Shown here piece after piece: positions 52,826 through 62,072 of a stretch of DNA of 64,000 nucleotides. The notes below the pieces were generated by a model, which had not been told where the DNA came from, did not search any database, and saw nothing but the letters and a program-made list of their open reading frames with translations. Position numbers and translations under genes: made by a program. The stretch lies in NCBI GenBank assembly GCA_003161435.1, contig PMOS01000023.1:20146-84145 (forward strand), in the 5' to 3' direction. How positions within the stretch are numbered: the stretch's first letter is position 1; each line of letters starts with the position of its first letter. The DNA is from Vulcanimicrobiota bacterium (GTDB lineage: Bacteria > Vulcanimicrobiota > Vulcanimicrobiia > Vulcanimicrobiales > Vulcanimicrobiaceae).

Positions 52826-53134
52826 TTACGACAGGCCGGGGATCTTGAGGCCGCCGGTGACGGCGCCCATCTTCGAGGAGTTGAGCGTGTGCACTTTGCC
52901 CAGCGCGTCGTTGAGCGCGACGACCAGCAGGTCTTCGAGCGTCTCGACGTCGTCGGGATCGACGGCCTCGGGCTTGATCGTGACCTTCTTCACCTGGAAC
53001 TCGCCGCTGATCCCGACCGTCACGAGGCCACCAGACGCCGAGCCCTCGACGACGGTCCCGGCAAGCTCGGCCTGAACGCGCTCCATCTCTTGCTGCATCT
53101 TACGAATCTGCTGCATCATCTGCGCTTGGTTCAT
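52826..53134 (-). CDS. ebfC: Nucleoid-associated protein YbaB/EbfC
   Basis: 102 aa. The YbaB pattern is intact: MNQAQMMQQIRKMQQEMERV at the N-terminus, LAGTVVEGSASGGLVTVGIS, and EDLLVVALNDALGKVHTLNS. A DNA-binding dimer usually encoded between dnaX and recR, as here. A 96-bp gap separates it from dnaX; most of that gap is a double-hairpin repeat. Confidence 0.95.
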   Translation of the reverse strand: MNQAQMMQQIRKMQQEMERVQAELAGTVVEGSASGGLVTVGISGEFQVKKVTIKPEAVDPDDVETLEDLLVVALNDALGKVHTLNSSKMGAVTGGLKIPGLS

Positions 53135-53177
53135 GCGATCGTCTTTCTCATATCAGTAATCCAGGTTGAGCGCCAAG

Positions 53178-53233
53178 GGCGGATCGGCCCGTCAGGGCCG
53201 AACGCAAAGGCTTCACCAAAGGTGAAGCCACTA
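53178..53233 (-). repeat. Stop-codon double-hairpin repeat, copy after dnaX
   Basis: Read with dnaX (minus strand): TAG stop (53233-53231), T, stem GGCTTCACC / GGTGAAGCC with a TTT loop, then TTTGCGTTCGGCCCTGACGG and GCCGATCCGCC. The first stem differs from other copies, while the distal GTTCGGCC..GGCCGATCCGCC module is conserved. It lies inside the dnaX-ebfC operon. Confidence 0.75.
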
Positions 53234-54871
53234 GGTCAGTTTTTCGAGCGCGTAGCGCATCAGGTCGTCGGAATGTTCTCCGCCGTCGTTCGAGGCGCCG
53301 TCCGGCGGGCCGGCTCCGCCCGAGCCGACGGCGACGCGCACGTCGACGCTGCGCCCGGTGATCTCCGCGATCGCCTTCTTCACGGTGGCCACGTCGCGCT
53401 TGATCACCTCGCTCGCCATCGGATCGGGGACGCGCAGCATCAGCACGTCGCCGTCGAGCGCCGCCACCGTCGCCCGCGACAAGCCGGCGCGCAGCGAGCT
53501 CTTCTCGGTTTCGGCCCGCATTCGGATGCTCTGCCACAGCGAGCGCAGCTTCTGGACCGACAGCTCCATCGGCGCGCCCACCGGCTTGGCCGGAGCTTCC
53601 GGCTGCGCCGCGGCGCTATGCACGCCCGGCTCCGGGCGGGGCGGCGGCGGTTGCTCGCGCACGGCCGTCGGTGGCGGCGGTTGCGCGCGCGCCGGCGCCG
53701 GCAACGGGTGAGCCGCGGGCATGTCCCCGCTCTCGAGGGCGGTTAACCGCACGGCGAGCGCATCGAGGGTCGGATCTTCCCCCTGGAGCACCAGCCGCAA
53801 CACGGCGCTCTCGAGCTCGAGCCGCGCGTTCCCCGAGTTGCGGGCGGCGGCGAGCGCATCGGAGAGCAACCGCAACGCGCGCACGAGCCGCGCCTGCGGC
53901 GTAGCGGCGGCGCGCTCGCGCGCGGCCAATGCGTCGTCCTCGGCGAGATCGCGCGACAGAAGATCCGGGTTCACCCGCGCGACGAGCAGGTGTCGAAACT
54001 CCGCGACGGTGCCGCGGATCAGCCCGCTCATGTCCGCGCCCGCATCTGAGGCTTCGTCGATGATGCGCAGCGCTTGCGCCGCGTCGCCGTCGAGCGTCAC
54101 GTCGCGCAATGCGCGCGCGAACGCGCGACCGGTCTGTCCGAACGCCGCGTCGACGATCCCGGCATCGATAGGTTCGCCTGAGCTCGTCGAAGGGTCGGCG
54201 AACGCCGCAACCTGCTCGAGCATCGTGAGCCCGTCGCGCAAGCCGCCGTCGGCACGGTAGGCGATCGCGCCCAGCGCACTATCGTCGATCGCAATGCCCT
54301 CGGCGTCGGCGATCTCCCGCATTCGCGCGATCATTGTCGGGATCGCGATGCGCCGGAACGCGTAGCGCTGACAACGCGAGAGGATCGTCGGCGGCAGCGC
54401 TTCGGGGGCCGTCGTCGCGAGGATGAACACCGCCCACTCCGGCGGCTCTTCCAGCGTCTTGAGAAACGCGTTGGCGCCTTCCTTCGTGAGCATATGCGCT
54501 TCGTCGATGATGTATACTTTTTTGCGCATCGATGACGGCGCGAACTTCACCGCGTCGCGCAGCGCGCGTATCTCATCGATGCCACGGTTCGACGCCGCGT
54601 CGATCTCGAGCACGTCGAGCGCCGTCCCCTCGAGGATCGAGACGCAGTTCTCGCAGGTGTTGTCCGGCGTCGCGGTCGGACCGTTCACGCACTCGATGCA
54701 ACGGGCGAGAATCTTCGCCGCCGAGGTCTTGCCGGATCCGCGCGGTCCGGAGAACAGGTAGGCATGTGCGAGGCGGCCCGTCTCGAGCGCTGTGGTCAGC
54801 GTCTTCACCACGGCGTCCTGCCCGACCAGGTCGGCGAACGTCCGTGGCCGCCAGGTTCGGTAAAGCGACAC
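53231..54871 (-). CDS. dnaX: DNA polymerase III subunit gamma/tau
   Basis: 546 aa from the GTG at 54871 (VSLYRTWRPRTFADLVGQDA). Walker A AYLFSGPRGSGKTSAAKILA, four-Cys zinc module CIECVNG..NTCENC, Walker B YIIDEAHMLTKEGANAFLKT, and LATTAPEALPPTILSRCQRY. The C-terminal tau-like part is Pro-rich (PAPARAQPPPPTAVREQPPP) and then structured. The reading frame contains one dispersed repeat (PSTSSGEP, 54177-54194). A GGAG lies 13 nt upstream of the start, slightly far. It organises the clamp loader. Confidence 0.94.
   Translation of the reverse strand: MSLYRTWRPRTFADLVGQDAVVKTLTTALETGRLAHAYLFSGPRGSGKTSAAKILARCIECVNGPTATPDNTCENCVSILEGTALDVLEIDAASNRGIDEIRALRDAVKFAPSSMRKKVYIIDEAHMLTKEGANAFLKTLEEPPEWAVFILATTAPEALPPTILSRCQRYAFRRIAIPTMIARMREIADAEGIAIDDSALGAIAYRADGGLRDGLTMLEQVAAFADPSTSSGEPIDAGIVDAAFGQTGRAFARALRDVTLDGDAAQALRIIDEASDAGADMSGLIRGTVAEFRHLLVARVNPDLLSRDLAEDDALAARERAAATPQARLVRALRLLSDALAAARNSGNARLELESAVLRLVLQGEDPTLDALAVRLTALESGDMPAAHPLPAPARAQPPPPTAVREQPPPPRPEPGVHSAAAQPEAPAKPVGAPMELSVQKLRSLWQSIRMRAETEKSSLRAGLSRATVAALDGDVLMLRVPDPMASEVIKRDVATVKKAIAEITGRSVDVRVAVGSGGAGPPDGASNDGGEHSDDLMRYALEKLT
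54177..54194. repeat. GTCGAAGG-type dispersed repeat inside dnaX
   Basis: CCTGAGCTCGTCGAAGGG. In the dnaX frame it adds PSTSSGEP between the ATPase region (VAAFAD) and PIDAGIVDAAFG. It falls in a loop between conserved helices, so it appears to be tolerated. Confidence 0.7.
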
Positions 54872-54896
54872 CCGGTCCAGATTTCTCCTTTTTGAT

Positions 54897-54942
54897 CCTG
54901 AGCCTGTCGAAGGGCGTGCCTGTCCTGAGTTCGTCGAAGGGG
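54897..54942. repeat. Two GTCGAAGG-type dispersed repeats in the dnaX-recQ intergenic region
   Basis: CCTGAGCCTGTCGAAGGG (54897-54914) and CCTGTCCTGAGTTCGTCGAA with GGGG (54919-54942) lie in direct tandem, just upstream of the dnaX ribosome site. They push any promoter further upstream and could place a hairpin in the dnaX leader. Confidence 0.75.
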
Positions 54943-55125
54943 CCGCAGAGCGGTCCCGTCCGCCTGCCAGGCCGACCCGGTCGGGCAGGCCGGTCAGAAA
55001 CTCCTTACCGCTTCCCAACGTTTTAAGGAGGAACGGGTAGGGTACCCGGACTGCACCGGCTTTTGACGCCGCCACGTTCCGCTTTCCAAGCGGGCGTTGC
55101 CTGTCGTCGCCGGACCCGGAGAGGG

Positions 55126-56766
55126 ATGATGACAACCACGGTTGACGTGCGCGCCGCTTTGCGCGAGAAGTTCGGTTACGACCTGTTCAATCCGGGTCAG
55201 GAAGAGGTCATCGGGCGCGTCATGGCCGGCGAGGACACGCTGGCGATTTTGGCTACCGGCGCAGGCAAGTCGCTGTGCTATCAGTTGCCGGCGCTGCTCC
55301 TGGACGGCACGACCATCGTCGTCTCGCCGCTGATCGCGCTGATGAAAGATCAGCTCGACATGCTGTCCGAGCGGGGCGTGACCGCGACCGCCGCGCTCAA
55401 CTCGACGCTCTCCGAGGATCAGGAGACGGCTGCAATGGCGCGCATCGCGTCGGGTCAGCTCAAGATCGTTTTCGTCACCCCCGAGAAGCTCGAGGACGAT
55501 GCGTTCGTCAGCGTCCTGCAGAGTATCGCGATCCCGTTGTTCGTCGTCGACGAAGCGCATTGCATCTCGCAGTGGGGTCACGACTTCCGCCCCGCCTACC
55601 TCAACTTGGGCAAGGTGATCCGCCAGCTCGGCAATCCGACCGTGCTCGCACTGACGGCGACGGCGACGCCCGCCGTGCGCGAAGACGTCCTCATCCAGCT
55701 CGGCATCCCGAACGTCAAGCCGATCGTCAAAGGCTTCGATCGCCCGAACCTGCAGTACATCGTCAAGCGCGCCGAGAGCGAGGCCGGAAAGCTCAAGCAG
55801 CTCAAAGAGCTGTTCGTGCGCGGCGAGCTCGAGCACACGGGGATCGTCTACACGGCGACGATCAAGAACGCGCTCGAAGTGCAGAAGTATCTGCAGGACG
55901 AGCTCGGCCTGCCGGCGGCCGTATACCACTCCAAGCTGCAGAAACACGACCGCACCGCGGTGCACGAGCTGTTCATGCAGGAGGCGATTCGCGCCGTCGT
56001 CGCCACCAACGCGTTCGGACTGGGCATCGACAAGCCGAACATCCGGTTCGTCGTGCACTACGATCTGCCGGGCTCGGTCGAGGCGTATACGCAGGAAGCC
56101 GGTCGCGCCGGCCGCGACGGCGATCCGTCGAAGTGCGTGCTGATCTATCGCATGAGCGACACGCGCGTGCAGAACTATTTCCTGACCGGAAAGTACCCCG
56201 ACGTCGAAGAGGTGCAGAAAGTGTTCGGCACGCTCGAGATCTTCGGCGAGCAGGAAGGCGGCGTGAGCCTCACCGACCTGCGCAAGATCACGCAACTGCC
56301 GCTGACCAAGCTCAAAGTGATCATCGCGTTGCTCAAGAAGAGCGGCTTCATCGAGAACGCGATGCGCGGCAAGTACGTGCTGACCGAGGCCGCGCGCGAG
56401 CAGCGCGAGATGGTGCTCAACCTGGCGAACTACGAAACCAAGAAGAAGTACGACCAGTCCAAGCTCGCCATGATGCTGCAGTACGCCGAAACCACCGGCT
56501 GCCGGCGCCGCTTCATCCTGAACTACTTCGGCGAGGACTACGACGCCGAGACCTGCGGCGCGTGCGACAACTGCCTGCAGGGGCACCGCGTGCTCACGTC
56601 ATCGGGCTATCGTATCGCCGATGTGGTCTATCACGCCAAGTTCGGACAAGGCACGGTCGAGCGCGCCGAGAAGGACCTCGTCACCGTGCTGTTCCCGAAC
56701 GTCGGCTACAAGACGCTCCTGGCCTCGGCCGTCTCGCGGGAACCGGCCGCTCAGAAGATCGCGTAG
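55126..56766 (+). CDS. recQ: RecQ-type DNA helicase with UvrD-like Tudor C-terminus
   Basis: 546 aa from the ATG at 55126 (a second ATG at 55129 is equally possible). Superfamily 2 motifs: [73 protein letters not shown] and [14 protein letters not shown] zinc cysteines: [15 protein letters not shown]. In place of an HRDC domain the protein ends with [36 protein letters not shown], matching the small C-terminal (DUF3553/Tudor-like) domain of UvrD/PcrA helicases. Confidence 0.9.
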   Translation: MMTTTVDVRAALREKFGYDLFNPGQEEVIGRVMAGEDTLAILATGAGKSLCYQLPALLLDGTTIVVSPLIALMKDQLDMLSERGVTATAALNSTLSEDQETAAMARIASGQLKIVFVTPEKLEDDAFVSVLQSIAIPLFVVDEAHCISQWGHDFRPAYLNLGKVIRQLGNPTVLALTATATPAVREDVLIQLGIPNVKPIVKGFDRPNLQYIVKRAESEAGKLKQLKELFVRGELEHTGIVYTATIKNALEVQKYLQDELGLPAAVYHSKLQKHDRTAVHELFMQEAIRAVVATNAFGLGIDKPNIRFVVHYDLPGSVEAYTQEAGRAGRDGDPSKCVLIYRMSDTRVQNYFLTGKYPDVEEVQKVFGTLEIFGEQEGGVSLTDLRKITQLPLTKLKVIIALLKKSGFIENAMRGKYVLTEAAREQREMVLNLANYETKKKYDQSKLAMMLQYAETTGCRRRFILNYFGEDYDAETCGACDNCLQGHRVLTSSGYRIADVVYHAKFGQGTVERAEKDLVTVLFPNVGYKTLLASAVSREPAAQKIA

Positions 56767-56790
56767 ACCCTGCCCCGGATAAGGAGCCGC

Positions 56791-58533
56791 TTGCGACGCG
56801 TCCTCGCGCCGTTCTCTAGCCTCGCGTTTGTCTGCGCATTCGCGCTCGCCGCCGCGGCACAAGGGAACCCGCCCGTGCCGTCCCCGCCGTCCGGCCCGGT
56901 CAACCCGCCGGTCGCGCCCGGCGCCGCCCCCGCGACGCCATCCGCACAACCCTCGCCCACGCCGCCGCAGGCCGCCCCGACGGCGGCGCCGCCCGCGACC
57001 TCGCCGGCGCCCGTCGTGCCTGGCGAATCACCTCCGCCGCCGGGCGAGTCGCCACTCCCGCTCGCATCGCCGACGCAGCCGCCGATCATCGTCGAGCCGC
57101 CGCAGCTCAGCGTCGAGCCGTCGAAGACCGTTATGGCGCGCATCAACAGCTCGCTCGGCACCGTGAACGCCGTCGTCGCCGACGCAACCATCGCGACGGC
57201 GATCGTCGATCAAGCGCAACGCGTCCTCTATGTCACGGGCGTCAAGGTCGGCACAACGACCGTTACCATCACGGACTCACGCGGCGTCACGCGCGACGTC
57301 CAGGTCGTGGTCGCCTACGCCGCCGGCTCGGTCGCCGACCAGACGACCCTGCACGTCACGGGCAATCCGGCGTCGACGCAATATCTCCGCGAAGCGATCG
57401 CTCAAGCGGTTTCGAACGCGGCGACATTGCGCTCTGGTGCATCGATCACCGTCACCCCCGAAACGATCCCCGTGCGGCGCGACTTGAGCATCGACGACCG
57501 CGTGGAGCTCGACGTGCAAGCGCAGATCACCGGCGCCGGCTACCTCCCGGTCAGCGGCGTCACGCACGTGATCGTCGAGAACATCGCGCTGCCGTCGATC
57601 CAGCCCGCGCGCCTGCTGGTGAGCGACTACCCCGAGCGCCTGACCGCGAACGGCGTTCTGTTCACCGCGCGCCTCGATCGCACGCAGGCGCAGCGGTTCC
57701 TGTACTACCACTACAATCCCGGCACCGAACCGGGACGCCGCATCCTGCTCAAAGCTGCCAACACCTCGAATGCGCCCGCGACCGTGCAGATGATCGAAGG
57801 CGACGCCGGTCCCGGGGTCAACGAGATGGAGATCGGGCACCTCTCCACCAAACGCTTTCTCGTGCGCAACGCCCGCAATGAAGGCCGCGTCGTCACGATC
57901 CCATCCGGCTCGACGGTGAACTTGGTCGATCACATGCTGCCGCCGCAGAACATCGTCAGCGCGGTCCTCCAGCTCCGCTTGGTCACCGGCGATCCAGTGC
58001 AGCTCGCGTTGATCGCCCAAGACGCGCTCGCGCCGCTCGACCAAACGATCGATCAGACACAACTGCTCGTCGGCGGCGCGCCGCACGCGCGCGGCGTCTA
58101 TCCGGTTCCGACGTTCTACTTCAACACCGACTACAACGTCGACGGTGACGACCTCGACCTCCCGATCGGCCAGCTGCCGTTGCCGAACCTCCGCCAAGGC
58201 GAAGCGCTCTCCGGCGACTACGGCGTCGAACAAGTGCTCGAAGTCGTCATCAGCAACATGACGCGCGGTCCGAAAGCGATCGCGCTCTACGCCAACCCGC
58301 GCGGCGGCCGCGCCACCGGCACGTTCCTCATCGACGGCACCCTCGTCCAAGCGCACGCGCTCGCCGCGTTCTCGCGTTTCAAGATCTGGCAGGAGACGAT
58401 CCGCGCCGGAACCTACCGCCGCATCCGCATCGTCACCATGCCCGAAGGCGGCTCATCCTATCCGCTACGCCTCACCTTCGCCCAAGACGACGGCTCGGTC
58501 GCGCCCGGCGCTCCGGGGTCTCCGATCTACTAG
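56791..58533 (+). CDS. Secreted protein with CpaC-type pilus N-terminal domain
   Basis: 580 aa from a TTG at 56791 directly after AAGGAGCCGC. Signal peptide (FSSLAFVCAFALAAAAQG), a long Pro/Ala/Thr linker to about residue 95, then a domain like the N-terminus of CpaC/secretin pilus proteins: VEPSKTVMARINSSLGTVNA, DQAQRVLYVTGVKVGTTTVT, ITDSRGVTRDVQVVV. About 400 residues of beta-rich sequence without recognised domains follow. It lacks a secretin barrel. Probably a surface or periplasmic structural protein. Confidence 0.7.
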   Translation: MRRVLAPFSSLAFVCAFALAAAAQGNPPVPSPPSGPVNPPVAPGAAPATPSAQPSPTPPQAAPTAAPPATSPAPVVPGESPPPPGESPLPLASPTQPPIIVEPPQLSVEPSKTVMARINSSLGTVNAVVADATIATAIVDQAQRVLYVTGVKVGTTTVTITDSRGVTRDVQVVVAYAAGSVADQTTLHVTGNPASTQYLREAIAQAVSNAATLRSGASITVTPETIPVRRDLSIDDRVELDVQAQITGAGYLPVSGVTHVIVENIALPSIQPARLLVSDYPERLTANGVLFTARLDRTQAQRFLYYHYNPGTEPGRRILLKAANTSNAPATVQMIEGDAGPGVNEMEIGHLSTKRFLVRNARNEGRVVTIPSGSTVNLVDHMLPPQNIVSAVLQLRLVTGDPVQLALIAQDALAPLDQTIDQTQLLVGGAPHARGVYPVPTFYFNTDYNVDGDDLDLPIGQLPLPNLRQGEALSGDYGVEQVLEVVISNMTRGPKAIALYANPRGGRATGTFLIDGTLVQAHALAAFSRFKIWQETIRAGTYRRIRIVTMPEGGSSYPLRLTFAQDDGSVAPGAPGSPIY

Positions 58534-58673
58534 GGCGAGGCGGCATCGCGGTAGGGTATCCACCCATGCGACGCCGCGGCGTTCTCGGTTAAAATGAAAC
58601 GGCGGGCACCTGCATTGGAGACGCCGATGGATCTCAGCCTCGTTTCCTCGTCCACCGGCTTGCCGCCGCGGCG

Positions 58674-59825
58674 GTGCTGGCTTCGTTCGCCGCCATCGCG
58701 GGGTGCAGCGGCTCGGGTGGGACGGCGAACACCGTCGCACCGGCCGCGCCGACGGCGACGCCGACGCCTACTCCGACGACGAGCGTGAAGCCTAGCCCGA
58801 CGGCGACACCGACGCCCACGCCGAGCCCGACGACGAGCTCGAAGCCGAGCCCGACGGCGACACCGACGCCGACGCCGACCCCGACCCCGACCCCGACGCC
58901 CAAACCGACGCCGACTCCGACTCCGACTCCGACGCCGAGTCCGACTCCGGTGCCCGCGCACATCTTCGTGGCCGACCAAACCTCGAATGCGGTTACGGGC
59001 TACCCGGCCGGCGCCAACGGGAATCAGGCCCCTGTCGCGACGATCACCGGCAGCAACACCGGCCTCGGGGCGCCGGTGGCGATCGACGTCGACGCAAGCG
59101 GCAACATCTACGTCGCAAACCTCTTTACCGTCACGGTGTATCCGCCAAATCCAACCGGGACGCTGAACGAGGCGCCGACCGCGACGATCAACGTCAACAG
59201 CGGCGGCGTCACCATCTACGGGATGGGCGTCGACGCGAGCGGCAAGATCTACGTCGCGTACCTCGGCACGATCGTCGTGTACGCCGCTCACCCCGTCGGC
59301 ACGGTCAATACTCCGATCGCCACGATCACCGGCAGCAATACGCATTTGGCGGAAGTCCACAGCATCGCGTTCGACGCCGCCGGGCGCATCTACGCGACCG
59401 ATAACGTGTACGGGATCGATGTCTTTGCACCCAACCCGGTCGGAACGCTCAACGAAGCCCCCGTCGCGAACATCCCGCGCAACGCCACGACCGGCCTGTC
59501 CTACCCGTGGGGCATCGCGCTCGACGCGAGCGGTAAGATCTACACGCTCGACACGGCCCATATCTACGTGTTTCCGGCGAATCCGGTCGGCACGGTGAGC
59601 GAAGCACCGCTCGCCACGATCACCGGCAGCAACACCGGCCTCGACGGCGGCAACGACGGCATGGCGCTCGGCCCAACGGGAACGATCTACGCCGTCAACC
59701 GCAACGTATCCACGATCACCGCGTACGCGGCGAACCCGTCCGGCACGCTCAACGAGATACCGATCGTGACGATCAGCGGCAGCAACACCGGCATCAGCGG
59801 CCCGACCGCATTGGCGGTGCACTAA
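58674..59825 (+). CDS. Lipoprotein with Thr-Pro linker and NHL-like beta-propeller
   Basis: 383 aa from a GTG at 58674. Lipobox AAIAGC, then about 80 residues of Thr-Pro repeats ([16 protein letters not shown]), then six or so propeller repeats of the form [33 protein letters not shown]. The 5' end is unclear: GGAG and an ATG at 58627 are well placed but in another frame, and the in-frame sequence back to a TAA has only an ATT. A 1-nt shift at the start of the gene would restore [18 protein letters not shown], a perfect lipoprotein signal. Confidence 0.7.
   Translation: MLASFAAIAGCSGSGGTANTVAPAAPTATPTPTPTTSVKPSPTATPTPTPSPTTSSKPSPTATPTPTPTPTPTPTPKPTPTPTPTPTPSPTPVPAHIFVADQTSNAVTGYPAGANGNQAPVATITGSNTGLGAPVAIDVDASGNIYVANLFTVTVYPPNPTGTLNEAPTATINVNSGGVTIYGMGVDASGKIYVAYLGTIVVYAAHPVGTVNTPIATITGSNTHLAEVHSIAFDAAGRIYATDNVYGIDVFAPNPVGTLNEAPVANIPRNATTGLSYPWGIALDASGKIYTLDTAHIYVFPANPVGTVSEAPLATITGSNTGLDGGNDGMALGPTGTIYAVNRNVSTITAYAANPSGTLNEIPIVTISGSNTGISGPTALAVH
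58745..58955. repeat. CCGACG/CCGACC hexamer-rich low-complexity tract
   Basis: Runs of CCGACG, CCGACC and CCGACT encode the Thr-Pro linker of the propeller lipoprotein. A pure hexanucleotide register would change linker length in steps of two residues without breaking the frame. The interruptions (AGCCCG, AAACCG) make slippage less likely than in perfect repeats. Confidence 0.7.
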
Positions 59826-59841
59826 CGCCGCAACCTTCGCT

Positions 59842-59967
59842 ATGTCGGACGTCGCCACGTCGGCGAGCCCGCTCCGGCTCGAACATCCATCGGCGGTTCT
59901 CGCCGATTCGTTCGCGGCAATGCGGGATGCTTTTCTCGCGCTCGGCGACTACCTTTTCCGACGGTAG
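59842..59967 (+). CDS. Possible small protein, 41 aa
   Basis: ATG at 59842 encodes MSDVATSASPLRLEHPSAVL, ADSFAAMRDAFLALGDYLFR and a final Arg. There is no clear ribosome site. Codon use matches genes nearby, and the C-terminus could form an amphipathic helix. It lies between the lipoprotein and the convergent glycosyltransferase. Weak call. Confidence 0.3.
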   Translation: MSDVATSASPLRLEHPSAVLADSFAAMRDAFLALGDYLFRR

Positions 59968-60006
59968 TCAGTGGTGGGGCCCGTCAGATATATAAGGCCA
60001 AGAGGT

Positions 60007-60030
60007 GGGCGGGGGCACCGTTCCCCGCCC
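60007..60030. terminator. GC-rich stem-loop downstream of the glycosyltransferase
   Basis: GGGCGGGG (60007-60014) and CCCCGCCC (60023-60030) form an 8-bp stem with an 8-nt loop, 19 bp past the minus-strand glycosyltransferase stop. No T tract follows on either strand, so its strength as an intrinsic terminator is uncertain. Confidence 0.5.
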
Positions 60031-60048
60031 GCCTCACGCCACCGAAGT

Positions 60049-61071
60049 TCACGCGACGACACGCCGGTAGATGTCGATCATCGCCGCAGCAGCGGCCGGC
60101 CACGCAAACCGAACCACGTTTGCAGCTCGATGCGATGCCGCGTCACTCTCCGCACGATCGCGGCCGGCGAGCAACGCGCGGATTGCGTCGGCCCAGCCGG
60201 CAACGTCGTGCGGCTCGACGAGCGGAACGGCATCGTCAGCGACTTCGATCAGCGATGACGAACGCGCCGCGATTGCGGGAAGTCCGGCGCAGCGTGCCTC
60301 GGCGAGGGCGTACCCGAAACCCTCGTAGCGTGACGGGATCAACGCGCACGTCGCGCGCGCGTAGAGATCGTCGAGCACGGCGCGCGTGACGTAGCCGCGC
60401 AGATCGAGGCGGTCTGCAACGTTCAACCCGGCGACGCGGGCACGGACGATATCGGCGTACGGGGTGTGCGGGCCGACGGAGACGATGCGGAGTTGCGGCA
60501 GCGCGGGGAGGGCCTCGACGAGGACGAGCAAGTTCTTGCGTTCTTCGACGGTGCCGACGACGAGGGCGAACGGAGCAGCATCGGGCTTGCGTGCAATCGT
60601 CGAGAAGCGCGCGTCGACGCCGGGGTAGACGACGTCCAGCTTCGCGTTCGGGTCGACGAGCGCGCGGTATTCGCTCGCGCTGAACTGCGAGTCGCACACG
60701 ATTGCGGCGGCGGTGCGGTATGCGCGGGCTTGGATGCCGCCGAAGTAGGCGCGTGCGTAGGCGCGGGTGTGGGATTGAACCCGCAGCCAGGCGAGGTCGT
60801 GCACGGTCACGACGGTGGGTAGGGTGCGCAGCAGCGGCATCGTTCCGGCGGAGGCGTGCAGCAGCGCCGCACCGCTGCGGGCGGCCTGCAGCGGAAGCAG
60901 TACTTGGTCCCACAGGACGCGGCGATCGAAGCGCCACGGATCGAGCCACGGCGCGGACAATTCGTGGACGTTGGCACCGAGTTCGCGCAGCGCGGCGGCG
61001 AGATCGCGTTGGTAGACGCCGGCACCGGTCGCGGTTCCGACGGCGAGCTGGGTGTCGAGCGCGACGATCAC
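60049..61071 (-). CDS. GT4-family glycosyltransferase
   Basis: 340 aa from the GTG at 61071, overlapping the TPR gene stop (GTGA). GT-B fold: N-terminal TATGAGVYQRDLAAALRELG, TVVTVHDLAWLRVQSHTRAY, ARAYRTAAAIVCDSQFSASE, then the donor-binding half FALVVGTVEERKNLLVLVEA, VTRAVLDDLYARATCALIPS and the E-x7-E motif in YEGFGYALAEARCAGLP. Transfers a sugar from a nucleotide donor to an unknown acceptor, likely envelope polysaccharide. Confidence 0.87.
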   Translation of the reverse strand: MIVALDTQLAVGTATGAGVYQRDLAAALRELGANVHELSAPWLDPWRFDRRVLWDQVLLPLQAARSGAALLHASAGTMPLLRTLPTVVTVHDLAWLRVQSHTRAYARAYFGGIQARAYRTAAAIVCDSQFSASEYRALVDPNAKLDVVYPGVDARFSTIARKPDAAPFALVVGTVEERKNLLVLVEALPALPQLRIVSVGPHTPYADIVRARVAGLNVADRLDLRGYVTRAVLDDLYARATCALIPSRYEGFGYALAEARCAGLPAIAARSSSLIEVADDAVPLVEPHDVAGWADAIRALLAGRDRAESDAASHRAANVVRFAWPAAAAAMIDIYRRVVA

Positions 61072-61922
61072 GTCGAGCAGCGAGTGAGGGCCGGTCCGCC
61101 GACGGGGTCTTCGCGCGGATCGCGCACGGTCGATCCCTGTTGCGCGCGGAGCGCGCGCGCGCGGTCCGCGTTTGCGCGCGCGTGTGGGCAGTCGCCGGCG
61201 AGCGCCGCGGTCCAGGCCAGCCCGGCGAAGGCGTCGGCGCTGTTGGGCACGACCTCGGCGGCGCGCACGTACCAGCGCGTCGCGGCCGCGCGGTCGCCGT
61301 TGGCCAGCGATTGGTAACCGGCGGCGAGCAGATACGTCTCCTCGTTCGGGGCGAGCGCGAGCGCGCGCTCGTACGAGGTTTCCGCGTCGCGTCCCGCCGC
61401 CGTGCGGCCTGCGGGATCGCGCTCGCCTTGGGCGGCTTGCAGCTGGCCCAACCGCCACCAGGCTTGGCCCGTCACCTCGCCTGCGCCGGGGTCGTCGCGC
61501 AAGGCGGCGACGAGCAACTGCTGGTCGGCGAGCGCGCGGGCCGGATCGGTGGTGACGATGCCGTCGATGAGCGCCTGCGCGCGCGTCACGTCGCCGGCGC
61601 GAACGTAGTGGGCGATGGCCGCATCGCGCTCTCCGCGTGCCTGTGCGATCTGGCCGCGCAGGTCGGCGGTGCGCGCATCGTCGGGTAGGGTCCCGAGGAG
61701 ACGCTCCGCACCGGCCAGATCCCCGTCGTGGATCGCCGCCGCCGCACGCGCCCCGGCGTCGCCGAGCAGCGGACGCAGCAGCGCCGGATCGGCGGCGTGC
61801 AGCACGGCCGGCAGCGAGCCGCGCGCCGCCAGGTCGCCGTACGCCGCCGACGACGCGATCTGCACCGCACCCAGCCCGACGGCGAGGAGAGCAGCCACCA
61901 GCACGACGACGATCCGCACCAC
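61068..61922 (-). CDS. Membrane-anchored tetratricopeptide repeat protein
   Basis: 284 aa from a GTG at 61922. One N-terminal membrane segment (MVRIVVVLVAALLAVGLGAV), then TPR-like helical hairpins: AGAERLLGTLPDDARTADLR, GERDAAIAHYVRAGDVTRAQ, AETSYERALALAPNEETYLL, DRAAATRWYVRAAEVVPNSA. A Cys-containing tail follows. Coupled to the glycosyltransferase, so it may help assemble a glycan-export or glycosylation complex. TPRs mark protein-protein contacts only. Confidence 0.8.
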   Translation of the reverse strand: MVRIVVVLVAALLAVGLGAVQIASSAAYGDLAARGSLPAVLHAADPALLRPLLGDAGARAAAAIHDGDLAGAERLLGTLPDDARTADLRGQIAQARGERDAAIAHYVRAGDVTRAQALIDGIVTTDPARALADQQLLVAALRDDPGAGEVTGQAWWRLGQLQAAQGERDPAGRTAAGRDAETSYERALALAPNEETYLLAAGYQSLANGDRAAATRWYVRAAEVVPNSADAFAGLAWTAALAGDCPHARANADRARALRAQQGSTVRDPREDPVGGPALTRCST

Positions 61923-61944
61923 GACCGTCCCCTACAACGAGAAA

Positions 61945-61970
61945 GCCCCAGGACCTCGCAATCCCAGGGC
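61945..61970 (-). terminator. Intrinsic terminator-like hairpin before the TPR gene
   Basis: On the minus strand GCCCTGGGA and TCCTGGGGC pair over 9 positions (two G-T wobbles) around an 8-nt loop and are followed by TTTCTCGTT. It lies between the beta-barrel gene and the TPR gene, downstream of a double-hairpin repeat, and could end the barrel transcript. Confidence 0.5.
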
Positions 61971-62016
61971 ATCCTCACAGAACCGGCGGATCGGCCTCGG
62001 CATCCTCAACGAAGCG

Positions 62017-62072
62017 GGCGGATCGGCCGCAGGCCGAACGCGAGCGTTGGCGCGCTTCGCGCCAACGCACTA
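62017..62072 (-). repeat. Stop-codon double-hairpin repeat, copy after the beta-barrel gene
   Basis: Read with the gene: TAG stop (62072-62070), T, stem GCGTTGGCGCG / CGCGCCAACGC with a 3-nt loop, then TCGCGTTCGGCCTGCGGCCG and ATCCGCC. This is nearly identical to the copy after minE. A further partial distal module GGCGGATCGGCC lies at 61985-61996. Confidence 0.8.
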
